Source: an uncultured Bacteroidota bacterium
GTDB lineage: Bacteria > Bacteroidota > Bacteroidia > 2-12-FULL-35-15
Assembly: GCA_903847205.1 (NCBI GenBank)
Contig: CAINDA010000035.1
Location: forward strand, 186,001 to 250,000
DNA: 64,000 nucleotides
Direction of reading: 5' to 3'
Position numbers and translations under genes: made by a program. Positions 17,126-24,528 of the stretch are shown in pieces (position 1 is the stretch's first letter; every line of letters begins with the position of its first letter). A model generated the notes under the pieces. That model made no database searches. It worked only from the letters and a program-made list of their open reading frames with translations, and was not told where the DNA came from.

Positions 17126-18298
17126 TTAATGCGTTAGTACATCATCTTTAACACTAAGGGCTATTGCAACAACTTCATCAATTAAATTCTGAGCTACCTT
17201 TAATTCCTGCAGTGTGGCAACCAAATGTCCTGCAACAGCATTAAAATGTTCACCCTTTATATTCGCATGAGCATGTGCATCTCGCATATTTTTACCTGTA
17301 TATGCCAAAGGCGCACCAAATGCGTAGGATAAAAATATTTTCATTTTACCTCTTTGTGTTTTCATATCGGTGTTTGTAAAAAAGCGGCTCACTTTTTCAT
17401 CTGCAAGGACTTTTGCATAAAAAATATCTACTGCTGCATCTACAGCGTTTGAACCTCCGATTCTTTCGAATAAACTTTCATTTTCTTTCATGACTATTGA
17501 TTTTAATTTATTTTTAACAGATGTTTTTCTTAATTTAATTTCATTATAAACTCCATCCCATAGATCAATGCGCTTTTGAAGCGATTCAATTGATGCCTGT
17601 TCTGCTTCTTTCCAGAATTGCTCATTTTTATCACAAAGATTTGATGTCATTTTTAATGCAAGATGGCTGTGATGGTCTCCGTCAACAACTATGTGCCTAT
17701 CAAGATAATATTTAAAAATTGAAATATTGCCCGGAAATTTTTTGTGCATGTCATTTACTATTGAAAGAAACATTGCAGGAATAAGATCTTCCCGTCCGAA
17801 AGTAAAAATTGCCGATTGCAGGTAATCTTTATTGCTTCCAATAATTTTAAAAGTAAAGTCAACAAATGCTCGTGCATTTTGAGGTGTATCGGCAGATGTA
17901 AAAGCCAAATTTAAATCTCCTGTCTTTTTTAATACCTCAATAAATTTATCAATTTGAGAAGTGTCTGTTCCGCATTGCCCCATAGCTTCGAGGTATAGTT
18001 CGAAATGGCTTTTTCTTCCTCCTGCACTATCCAGATCTGATTCTTCACCTACAACAATTTCATTAATAAGATATCTTGTATCTGGTGTACCTTTAGGAAA
18101 CCAAGGAACGGAAGTGCAGGTAAGATTATTCTGCAGTGATTTAAGTAATGACATAAAATCCCAGACAGCATAAACATGATGCTGCATAAAAATTTTAAGA
18201 TCGTCCAAATCATCAATCACCGAATAAACTTTATGATTAATAATCTGCTGCCGAAGAGGTTCTACAGCCTTTTTAATTTTATCTAAATGTTCGGTCAT
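17126..18298 (-). CDS. DUF3050 (haem-oxygenase-like fold) fused to group 1 truncated haemoglobin
   Basis: A 390-residue two-domain protein in one uninterrupted frame. Residues 1-255 match DUF3050: FMQHHVYAVWDFMSLLK (37-53), INEIVVGEESD (78-88), FTFGREDLIPAMF (165-177), then YYLDRHIVVDGDHHSH (197-212). DUF3050 is a haem-oxygenase-like helical family. Candidate metal ligands include His40/41, Glu85/86, His202, Asp206/208 and His209/210. Residues 274-390 are a truncated haemoglobin: FERIGG, B10 Tyr294, proximal F8 His342 and VAGHL. E7 is Gln315 and E11 is Met319, where Gln or Leu is more usual. A basic linker (about 255-273) joins them. An O2/NO-handling or oxygenase role is inference. The gene is preceded by AT-rich DNA and shares a terminator with its convergent neighbour. 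Confidence 0.85.
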   Translation of the reverse strand: MTEHLDKIKKAVEPLRQQIINHKVYSVIDDLDDLKIFMQHHVYAVWDFMSLLKSLQNNLTCTSVPWFPKGTPDTRYLINEIVVGEESDLDSAGGRKSHFELYLEAMGQCGTDTSQIDKFIEVLKKTGDLNLAFTSADTPQNARAFVDFTFKIIGSNKDYLQSAIFTFGREDLIPAMFLSIVNDMHKKFPGNISIFKYYLDRHIVVDGDHHSHLALKMTSNLCDKNEQFWKEAEQASIESLQKRIDLWDGVYNEIKLRKTSVKNKLKSIVMKENESLFERIGGSNAVDAAVDIFYAKVLADEKVSRFFTNTDMKTQRGKMKIFLSYAFGAPLAYTGKNMRDAHAHANIKGEHFNAVAGHLVATLQELKVAQNLIDEVVAIALSVKDDVLTH

Positions 18299-18412
18299 GT
18301 TTTTTTGTTTAAAATTAATAAAGTTTAAGATGCTGAGGTTAATTTTTCCAATTTACTATAGTATAAAAGCAAAAAAAATTAAAATAATATTGCAGTGGCT
18401 TTAACAATTTTT

Positions 18413-18874
18413 TTATTCCTGATGTTTCTTCAGCTCTTCAATAGGGATCATTTTTCCTGAAGAAGGATTTTGAATGTCATAGATGACAGGGGTTTTAGAG
18501 AATAAAACAAAAGAGAATTTATTATCAGAGGTTTTCATTTTACCATCATTTAAAATAAGCTTTTCCATTACCTGATAATCGCGATGAGCGGGAGAAGCAG
18601 CGATATTAATCAGAAGCTGAATAGTATCATTTTTTATTTCCACTTTATAAAAGGTGAGTTCACTAACAACATATACACCGCTGCCATAAACCTGGCTTAC
18701 ACATCGTTTTACGCCGTCATTAGTCTGATAAAAGGTATAGCCCTCCCCTGCCCAGTTATTCTCTTTCCGCCAGGTAGTTTCATCGAGTTGTTTCCAAATT
18801 GCGGCATTGTCAATAAAAATTTTATTCACAGGTGAAATCAGGAGGAAATAAAGTATGCAGCATATTTTAAGCAT
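18413..18874 (-). CDS. Exported hypothetical protein
   Basis: 153 residues with an N-terminal hydrophobic signal (MLKICCILYFLLISPVNKIF). The mature part, with W-K-Q-L-x-x-T-T-W and G-E-G-Y-T-F strands and a repeating beta pattern, recalls small lipocalin-like exported proteins (DUF6265-type), but I cannot assign a family. It starts 2 bp after the stop of the 18877-19365 gene, so the two are probably translated from one message. Confidence 0.55.
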   Translation of the reverse strand: MLKICCILYFLLISPVNKIFIDNAAIWKQLDETTWRKENNWAGEGYTFYQTNDGVKRCVSQVYGSGVYVVSELTFYKVEIKNDTIQLLINIAASPAHRDYQVMEKLILNDGKMKTSDNKFSFVLFSKTPVIYDIQNPSSGKMIPIEELKKHQE

Positions 18875-18876
18875 GG

Positions 18877-19365
18877 TTAAAGTGGAGCAGGATTTTTGCC
18901 ATCAATATTCTTGTCATTTAAAATTGATTTTACTGCGGCTTCTTCGGAGGAAAACAAATTAGTCGGAAATTTCGGTTTTGTTTTTTTTAATATAAAAAAC
19001 AAACGTCCTAATATCATCTGGGTTATGCCATGAGTAACAATGGACATGGAAAGCTGATTTTGATAGGCTTCTTTTTCAAATATTTCTATTCGCATGGCTT
19101 CTTTGGTTACAGTGCCGTATAAGCCGGGAATGACAAGGATATGATAAGGGGCGCGGCCGTTATCTGTGAGCCGCATAAATGCATCATGAATTTCTAACTG
19201 ATCTTTTTTGTTTACTATATAATGATTTTGGTTAAACCTCATTTCAATTATCCCGTCTTTCCGGATACCTATAACCACTAATGAAGTTTCGGCTGAATTT
19301 AAGTAATTGGGAGGTTTTACATAATTGCTTTCTTTCTCCATCATTCTATTCATTTTATCTTCCAT
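18877..19365 (-). CDS. Hypothetical protein, possible STAS/SpoIIAA-like
   Basis: 162 residues, soluble, no signal peptide. The central part (about 25-125) alternates strands and helices: LVVIGIRKDGIIEMRF, YHILVIPGLYGTVTKEAMRI, then LSMSIVTHGITQMILGRLFF. A hydrophobic strand followed by a loop and helix (ILVIPG...) is reminiscent of STAS-like proteins that sit beside Bacteroidota signalling genes, but the key phosphorylatable Ser is not obvious. Two in-frame Met codons (residues 5, 8 and 9) could also start. Operon with 18413-18874 (2-bp gap). Assignment is tentative. Confidence 0.5.
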   Translation of the reverse strand: MEDKMNRMMEKESNYVKPPNYLNSAETSLVVIGIRKDGIIEMRFNQNHYIVNKKDQLEIHDAFMRLTDNGRAPYHILVIPGLYGTVTKEAMRIEIFEKEAYQNQLSMSIVTHGITQMILGRLFFILKKTKPKFPTNLFSSEEAAVKSILNDKNIDGKNPAPL

Positions 19366-19385
19366 ACACCAAACAGTCTGTATTA

Positions 19386-19592
19386 TTAATGTCCAACAAT
19401 TACTTTATCTACTTCAAATTTATTTGGCGCAATTTTTTTAATGGTTGTATTTTTATACGTATAAACTTCGCCTTCCTCAAGCAGTTTCAATGCTTTTATT
19501 ACAACTCCTTTATCTTCACCAATATCATACATATCTGTTAAGTGGAGATACACCGTACTGGCACCTCTAGTTTTATTGTCCCTTTTGCTCAT
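19386..19592 (-). CDS. Small hypothetical protein
   Basis: 68 residues, lysine-rich, beta-strand pattern (STVYLHLTDMYDIGED, GEVYTYKNTTIKKI, KFEVDKVIVGH). No family recognised. It lies 20 bp upstream of the STAS-like gene on the same strand and may be the first gene of a three-gene transcript. It is supported by context and clean start/stop rather than homology. Confidence 0.4.
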   Translation of the reverse strand: MSKRDNKTRGASTVYLHLTDMYDIGEDKGVVIKALKLLEEGEVYTYKNTTIKKIAPNKFEVDKVIVGH

Positions 19593-19681
19593 CTTGTTTA
19601 GTAAGCTGCCTTAATTAATTTTAATGAATATAAATTGAATCGTGAAAGGATTTTAAAGTAATAAAATCCAAATGCTTTTAT

Positions 19682-20098
19682 CTAAATTTTATTTCTTTTC
19701 TCCATCATTCTTTCAGGATGTTCTATTGAATTAAATCCGAATTTTTTATATAGGTAATGTGCATCCTGTGTTGCAAGTTTCCATGTTTTAACATTTTTGA
19801 GAAGGCTGTTTGATAAAATGTTTTCGATTAACAATTTTGAATAGCCCTGCTTTCTATAGTTTACATCAATAAATACATCCATCAGGTAGGCAAATATAAT
19901 ATAATCTGTAATTACTCTGGCATAGCCTATTTGTTTTCCGTTTAAATATACGCCGAAATTTAAAGAATTATCAATGCAGATTTTAACTTCTTCAATTGTT
20001 CTTCCTTTTGCCCAATATGAGGCGGCAATAAAATGATGAATAAAAACTAAATCAAGCTTTTGTTTTTCGGTGCTGATTAGGATGTTTGGATGAGGCAT
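19682..20098 (-). CDS. GNAT family N-acetyltransferase
   Basis: A 138-residue compact GNAT domain. The segment LMDVFIDVNYRKQGYSKLLIEN... contains the R/K-x-x-G-x-S/G-K/x-L acetyl-CoA motif (YRKQGYSKLL). It is followed by WKLATQDAHYLYKKFGF and a terminal PERMMEK. This pattern (SYWAKGRTIEEVK near the N-terminus, DAHxLYxKFGF, P-x-x-x-M) is common among small uncharacterised bacterial acetyltransferases. Acceptor unknown. Monocistronic. Confidence 0.85.
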   Translation of the reverse strand: MPHPNILISTEKQKLDLVFIHHFIAASYWAKGRTIEEVKICIDNSLNFGVYLNGKQIGYARVITDYIIFAYLMDVFIDVNYRKQGYSKLLIENILSNSLLKNVKTWKLATQDAHYLYKKFGFNSIEHPERMMEKRNKI

Positions 20099-20172
20099 TG
20101 ATTTTATTGGGTAAAAAGAATTGGGATTTTTTTAATTCAATTTGTTTGGGATCTGTGAAATCTTTTGCCGTA

Positions 20173-20820
20173 CTATTTAATATCTATTTTATAAATTTCC
20201 AAACGCCCCCTACAACTGAAAGAATTAAGAATGTATAATTCTTTCATCCCATCTTTCTCAATATCATATTCAAAGAATGTTAAGTTGCCAATATCTTTGA
20301 AATAAATCGATTTGCCATTTCTTGTAATTTTAAATGGATTTCTACCTGTATCATCACATCCTAATGATGTAGGAGAAATTTTCATTTTTCCTATTTGAGT
20401 TGCAAAATACTTTTTTGTTGTATCATAACTGATATAAAAGTCTCCAGATTTGAGTGTTGTAGTTATTCGATGGGTCTTGAAACATGTACTCTTAATTTCT
20501 TTTTTGCAAATTGTATCCTTCTTTTGTTCAATATGCAAGCCTTCGCGTTGAATTGTAAAAAGTACGCCACCAGTATTAACTGTTAAATTATTATTATTAT
20601 TATTACAAATATGTGTTCCCATTTCCAAAGGATAATTAAAATATCTTATGCCACTTGCAGAATCTCGTGTATCAAATAGCCGATATATTTTTAAATCCGT
20701 ATTGTTTATTATTGAAGTATCATTTTGTATTAATGATTGTTTAATAAATCGCGGATTGAATTTTGTCTGTCCCAAAGAAAGCAATGGAAAGAATAAACAA
20801 AGAGTTAATTTCGTCTTCAT
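20173..20820 (-). CDS. Exported hypothetical protein
   Basis: 215 residues from the ATG at 20820. The frame extends 13 codons upstream, but the signal peptide MKTKLTLCLFFPLLSLGQ begins here. The mature part is polar with an N-rich segment and two Cys near CKKEIKSTC. It ends in a segment typical of exported proteins carrying VCBS/FG-GAP-like repeats (FFEYDIEKDGMKELYILNSF: D-x-E-K-D-G-x-x-E-L), though only one such unit is present. Function unknown. Confidence 0.6.
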   Translation of the reverse strand: MKTKLTLCLFFPLLSLGQTKFNPRFIKQSLIQNDTSIINNTDLKIYRLFDTRDSASGIRYFNYPLEMGTHICNNNNNNLTVNTGGVLFTIQREGLHIEQKKDTICKKEIKSTCFKTHRITTTLKSGDFYISYDTTKKYFATQIGKMKISPTSLGCDDTGRNPFKITRNGKSIYFKDIGNLTFFEYDIEKDGMKELYILNSFSCRGRLEIYKIDIK

Positions 20821-20989
20821 AATAATTATTGGAAGAGGTTTGAACCGCGAAACTCGCATATCTTATCCTTCAATACTAAATCTACGCACCTATTTCTTTA
20901 TAAACCTGTCTTCCCACATATCTAAATTAAAAAAAAAGACGAAGCAATTGCCGCATTTCTCAAATAATATTTAGTTGTTTTATGGATGT

Positions 20990-21241
20990 GGCTTGAAAAT
21001 TTGTCATCCAAGCTTGGAAAATCTTTGAACTAGCTTGGAAAATTCTATTTCTGAATAGGTTTTTCATTTTCTTATATAAGAAAATCATTTTCCTTTACAG
21101 GTTTTTCATTTTCTTATACAAGAAAATCATTTTCCTTTACAAGTTTTTCATTTTCTTATACAAGAAAATCATTTTCCTTTACAGGTTTTTCATTTTCTTA
21201 TACAAGAAAATCATTTTCCTGTTCAGGTTTGTTCCTGAAAC
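20990..21241. repeat. 21-bp-periodic tandem array (12 units; central 4 x 42 bp)
   Basis: Twelve units of exactly 21 bp run from 20990 to 21241. The inner part is four near-identical 42-bp dimers at 21057, 21099, 21141 and 21183. Each dimer carries ATTTTCTT-N4-AAGAAAAT, which is a perfect 20-bp palindrome in the first copy. The plus-strand register through the four dimers is open and would spell a Phe/Ile/Leu/Tyr/Lys heptad; it is interrupted on the left and has no start codon. There are no spacers, so this is not CRISPR. Confidence 0.85.
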
Positions 21242-21277
21242 TCAAAAATTTATGGGAAAATAGACTGATCAATAATG

Positions 21278-21316
21278 GCAAAACCTGTCAGTTTTTAAAA
21301 ACATGACAGGTTTGCA
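21278..21316. other. Hairpin (10-bp perfect stem, extendable)
   Basis: AAACCTGTCA at 21281-21290 pairs with TGACAGGTTT at 21304-21313 around a 13-nt loop. With one bulge the stem extends to GCA/TGC. No poly-T tail follows directly. It may be part of a repeat element or a structured 3' region of the export operon. Confidence 0.5.
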
Positions 21317-21353
21317 TAATAAATAGGATTGAATCGGGGATTTTAAAAGAAGA

Positions 21354-21382
21354 TTAGTATAAAAACACTTTTTTTATACTAA
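21354..21382 (-). terminator. Candidate terminator of the export operon
   Basis: 12-bp arms (TTAGTATAAAAA and complement) around a 5-nt loop, lying 5 bp beyond the stop of the ATPase gene on the minus strand. The stem is AT-rich, so strength is uncertain. Confidence 0.5.
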
Positions 21383-21386
21383 AATA

Positions 21387-22070
21387 TCATTGATTTAATA
21401 TTTTACCATCCGAAAGTTCGATGGTACGGTCGGAAGCCGCGGCGAAATCATTATCATGGGTTACTGCAATTATTGTCTGCCCGAAATCCCTGGCAACCTG
21501 CTGAAAAATATCAAAAACAATGCGTGAATTTTTGCTGTCTAAATTTCCGGTTGGTTCATCACACATAATTATTTTGGGAGAATTAATAAGTGCGCGGGCA
21601 ATTGAAACGCGCTGCTGCTGTCCGCCCGAAAGCTTTGAGGCAGGTTTTAAAGCCTGATCCTCAATGCCCAGCATTTTCAATTTTTCATACGCATGCTGTT
21701 CTACTTCGGCATGTGAATATTTGCCTAATTTAAGAGCAGGAATCATAATATTTTTTAAACAGCTGAATTCGGGAAGCAGATAATGGAACTGAAAAACAAA
21801 ACCAATATTTTTATTCCGGATAGCGGCTAAATTATTCAAACTCTGCCCGGTTATTTTTTCATCATCAATAATTAATCGGCCTTCGTAATCGGTATCCATA
21901 GTTGAAAGAATATACAGCAGCGTTGATTTTCCGCTGCCCGATTTACCAACCAGGGTAAGGAATTCGCCTTTATAGGCTTCAAACGAAATATTATCCAATA
22001 CTTTAAATTCAATAGGATCGTAAAAATATTTACCTATGCCCTCTGTTTTGAGAATTACTTTCTTTTCCAT
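21387..22070 (-). CDS. ABC transporter ATP-binding protein (LolD/MacB type)
   Basis: A 227-residue nucleotide-binding subunit. Walker A is GKSGSGKST near 42-50. The Q-loop region reads [15 protein letters not shown], the LolD/MacB pattern FQ-x-x-x-LL-x-E. The signature is [15 protein letters not shown], Walker B is [12 protein letters not shown] and the switch is VTHD. It powers a FtsX/MacB-fold permease and overlaps that permease gene by 1 bp, so the two are translationally coupled. With the adaptor and TolC genes upstream it forms a tripartite export system, last in the transcript. The substrate (lipid, lipoprotein, peptide or drug) cannot be read. Confidence 0.93.
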   Translation of the reverse strand: MEKKVILKTEGIGKYFYDPIEFKVLDNISFEAYKGEFLTLVGKSGSGKSTLLYILSTMDTDYEGRLIIDDEKITGQSLNNLAAIRNKNIGFVFQFHYLLPEFSCLKNIMIPALKLGKYSHAEVEQHAYEKLKMLGIEDQALKPASKLSGGQQQRVSIARALINSPKIIMCDEPTGNLDSKNSRIVFDIFQQVARDFGQTIIAVTHDNDFAAASDRTIELSDGKILNQ

Positions 22071-23302
22071 TATTTTCTGAATATTGCAACAGGATCAACC
22101 TTAGCGGCTTTACGTGCCGGAATAAAACCTGCGCCGAATGTAACAAGCAGACCAACCCACACACCTGTAAGTGATACCGAGAGTTCAAACTCAATCGGGA
22201 AATAACCGATATCAGCGCCTATATAAATATGACTTAATAGATTTACTATTAATGCAGCCAGCAGAAATCCCATGATGGTGCCTATGATACCCATTATCAT
22301 TGCCTCGGTTACAAATATTTTAATCACATCCATCCCAGAAAAGCCGTTGGCCTTTAAAATTGCAATGTCATTCATCTTTTGAGTGATAGTCATATTTACA
22401 ATATTATAAATTCCGAAAGCCGCCACCAGCAGTATTGCCCATGATATAACAGCAAACATAATTGCTCTTATTTTTTTTCCGGCAACAAATAATTCGTTGG
22501 CTGTCTGCCAGTCTTCAGAAGTATAACCGGTAATCTTACTAAGTTCAGCGGCATACTTAGGAGCTTGATCAGGATCCTTAATTTTCACATAAATATCGGT
22601 AACATAACTCGGTCCCTGTCCCAGCAGCTGCTGTGCTGCAGCAAGATTCATATATGATTTACCCTTATCAGTAACAAGGTTGCTTGTTTTAAAAAATCCT
22701 ACAACTTTCATCAGTTTTATCACGCCGATGGATGAAATCACACTTAAGTTATCATTCCGTTTAAGGCTTAATTTATCTGCAATACCCACGCCGAGAATAA
22801 TTCCGTTAGGTGTATTTAAGAGCGTTCTTAAATCGCCGTCAACCATAGTCGATTGGATATCAAACATAGCATTTGCCTCAGCAATATTGATTCCCCAGCC
22901 TGATCCATTGAGCTGCGACTTGCCGTTGTTGTAAAACAAATTAGCAGTTACCATCTGCGCTGCCGAAGTTACTTCGGGCTGACTTTTAATTTCATCTAAT
23001 AACTTTACAGGATTAATAAGGTTTTTAGAGATGTTGGATATTTTAGGATTAACTATTACAGTTGATTTTTTTTGAATGGAATCTTTTGTTAAAGGACGAC
23101 TTACTTCATCTTCTTTATAAATTCGGATATGTGGAGTTGTTTTAAATATTGCATTGTCAGAATAACGGTTGGTGCCGATTACCAAAGTATTCAAACATAT
23201 ATATATTGCAATACCAATCATAACGCCTAATGCAGCAACAATGGTCTGCCGTTTTCGCGTAAGAATATGGGTAAGTGCAATTTCGGTATTTACTCCTGCC
23301 AT
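22070..23302 (-). CDS. ABC transporter permease (MacB/FtsX fold)
   Basis: 410 residues. An N-terminal transmembrane helix follows a cytoplasmic segment (RKRQTIVAALGVMIGIAIYI, about 17-36). A large periplasmic domain follows (about 45-275), then three C-terminal helices (about 280-305, 325-350 and 370-395). The chain ends with the conserved GFIPARKAAKVDPVAIFR segment of the FtsX family. This four-helix mechanotransmission topology is that of MacB and LolC/E. It pairs with the downstream ATPase (1-bp overlap) and the upstream adaptor. A 134-bp gap carrying a dispersed repeat separates it from the adaptor gene. Confidence 0.9.
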   Translation of the reverse strand: MAGVNTEIALTHILTRKRQTIVAALGVMIGIAIYICLNTLVIGTNRYSDNAIFKTTPHIRIYKEDEVSRPLTKDSIQKKSTVIVNPKISNISKNLINPVKLLDEIKSQPEVTSAAQMVTANLFYNNGKSQLNGSGWGINIAEANAMFDIQSTMVDGDLRTLLNTPNGIILGVGIADKLSLKRNDNLSVISSIGVIKLMKVVGFFKTSNLVTDKGKSYMNLAAAQQLLGQGPSYVTDIYVKIKDPDQAPKYAAELSKITGYTSEDWQTANELFVAGKKIRAIMFAVISWAILLVAAFGIYNIVNMTITQKMNDIAILKANGFSGMDVIKIFVTEAMIMGIIGTIMGFLLAALIVNLLSHIYIGADIGYFPIEFELSVSLTGVWVGLLVTFGAGFIPARKAAKVDPVAIFRK

Positions 23303-23350
23303 TGATTTATTGTTGTTGAAGTAACTGTTTTTTTAGATGCTTATTTTTTC

Positions 23351-23425
23351 TCTCGCAAAGACGCTAAGCCGCAAAGTTTAAAAACACATCTTAATATTTC
23401 TCTGCGTATCTGTGCCTTTGCGAGA
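23351..23425. repeat. Dispersed intergenic element with CGCAAAGACGC-type inverted ends
   Basis: TCTCGCAAAGACGC at 23351-23364 is an imperfect inverted repeat (12/14) of GTGCCTTTGCGAGA at 23412-23425. The 75-bp element lies inside the export operon between adaptor and permease genes. Similar CGCAAAG words are, to my knowledge, scattered in many Bacteroidota genomes. Confidence 0.6.
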
Positions 23426-23436
23426 CAATTTTACTT

Positions 23437-24528
23437 TTATTCCAAACTAATAACGGTATTCTCATCAAGTCCTTTGGTAATCTCTACCCAGTCATTAGAA
23501 ATAAATCCTGTTTCAATAGTTGTCTGCCCTTTGCCTTTTATAGTTACTTTGTTTCCATACCCTAAATAATTTTTAGGAATAACAAGCACATTTTTTCTTT
23601 CGCCGATTATAACATTCGCCTGCAGCTGTGTTCCTGAAATTCTGAAATCCATCTTATCAGCAAATTTAACTTTACAGTAAAACGATTGCGCCTGCTCATC
23701 AAACGCAGGATATATCTCGCTTACAGCACCGTTATAGTTTTTTTCTTTATTGGTATTCAATTGAATGATTGCTTTCTGCCCAAGCTGAATTTTCGAAATA
23801 TTAGTTTCATCAATGCTCAGTTTAGCATAAATATCATTTTGATTTCCGATAACAGCAATTACATCTCCCTTGCGAACATAATCTCCAAGTTGCTTAAATT
23901 TCTGAAATATCTTTCCGCCGATAACTGCCTTAATTTCATTGTTGCCCTGAAATACACTGTTAATGCCTTTCTGCGATTTCTGAATAATCAGCTGCTGTTC
24001 TGCCTGCTGCTTTAACAGGTTATAACTGTCCTGCAAAGCGGTAAGATTTGTTTTTGAATTTTCCATTGCGAGCGAAGCAGTTTCATACTCAAGTTTAGAA
24101 ACACTTTTATCAGCATACAGCTTTTTATACCGCTCAGCCTGCAGTTCATCCTGCTTCAATTTAAGTTTGGCCAATTCAATATTTGCTTCAGCCTGTTTCA
24201 GAGCAGGAGCGTTTGGCGAAACATTCGCACCTGCAATTGATAAAAGTGCATCTGCGCTTTCTGCATTATAATCATTCTGTTTATTATCAATCACCGCCAA
24301 TACACTTCCTTTTTTTACAGTATCTCCTTCAATAAAATTTAAGGCAATGATATAGCCCTCGCTCTGTGCAGTTAAGTTATACTGATTATCCGGCACAAGA
24401 ATACCTGAAGCGAAAACAGTTTCGGTAATATCTTTTCGTATCGGTTTTGTATCTGCCGTTTTCTTGCCGCAGGAGCTCAGCATTGCCAATCCCGAAATAA
24501 TAGTCAGCACTTGAATTGAAGTTCTCAT
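23437..24528 (-). CDS. Periplasmic adaptor lipoprotein of tripartite exporter (HlyD/MacA-like)
   Basis: 363 residues with a lipoprotein signal (AMLSSC, Cys20). The biotinyl-lipoyl hairpin halves are visible: GYIIALNFIEGDTVKKGSVL near 53-72 and GGKIFQKFKQLGDYVRKGDV near 205-224. Between them is a helical coiled-coil arm (about 100-200, rich in Ala/Leu/Gln). A beta-barrel domain and membrane-proximal part follow, as in MacA/HlyD-type adaptors. The adaptor bridges the inner-membrane permease and the TolC-like channel. Its start overlaps the end of the TolC gene by 4 bp, which indicates translational coupling. Length is typical. Confidence 0.9.
   Translation of the reverse strand: MRTSIQVLTIISGLAMLSSCGKKTADTKPIRKDITETVFASGILVPDNQYNLTAQSEGYIIALNFIEGDTVKKGSVLAVIDNKQNDYNAESADALLSIAGANVSPNAPALKQAEANIELAKLKLKQDELQAERYKKLYADKSVSKLEYETASLAMENSKTNLTALQDSYNLLKQQAEQQLIIQKSQKGINSVFQGNNEIKAVIGGKIFQKFKQLGDYVRKGDVIAVIGNQNDIYAKLSIDETNISKIQLGQKAIIQLNTNKEKNYNGAVSEIYPAFDEQAQSFYCKVKFADKMDFRISGTQLQANVIIGERKNVLVIPKNYLGYGNKVTIKGKGQTTIETGFISNDWVEITKGLDENTVISLE

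Noticed and set aside
21057-21224. Four 42-bp direct repeats as a CRISPR array
   Set aside because: Copies are contiguous with no unique spacers, and no cas genes are present; it is a tandem minisatellite.
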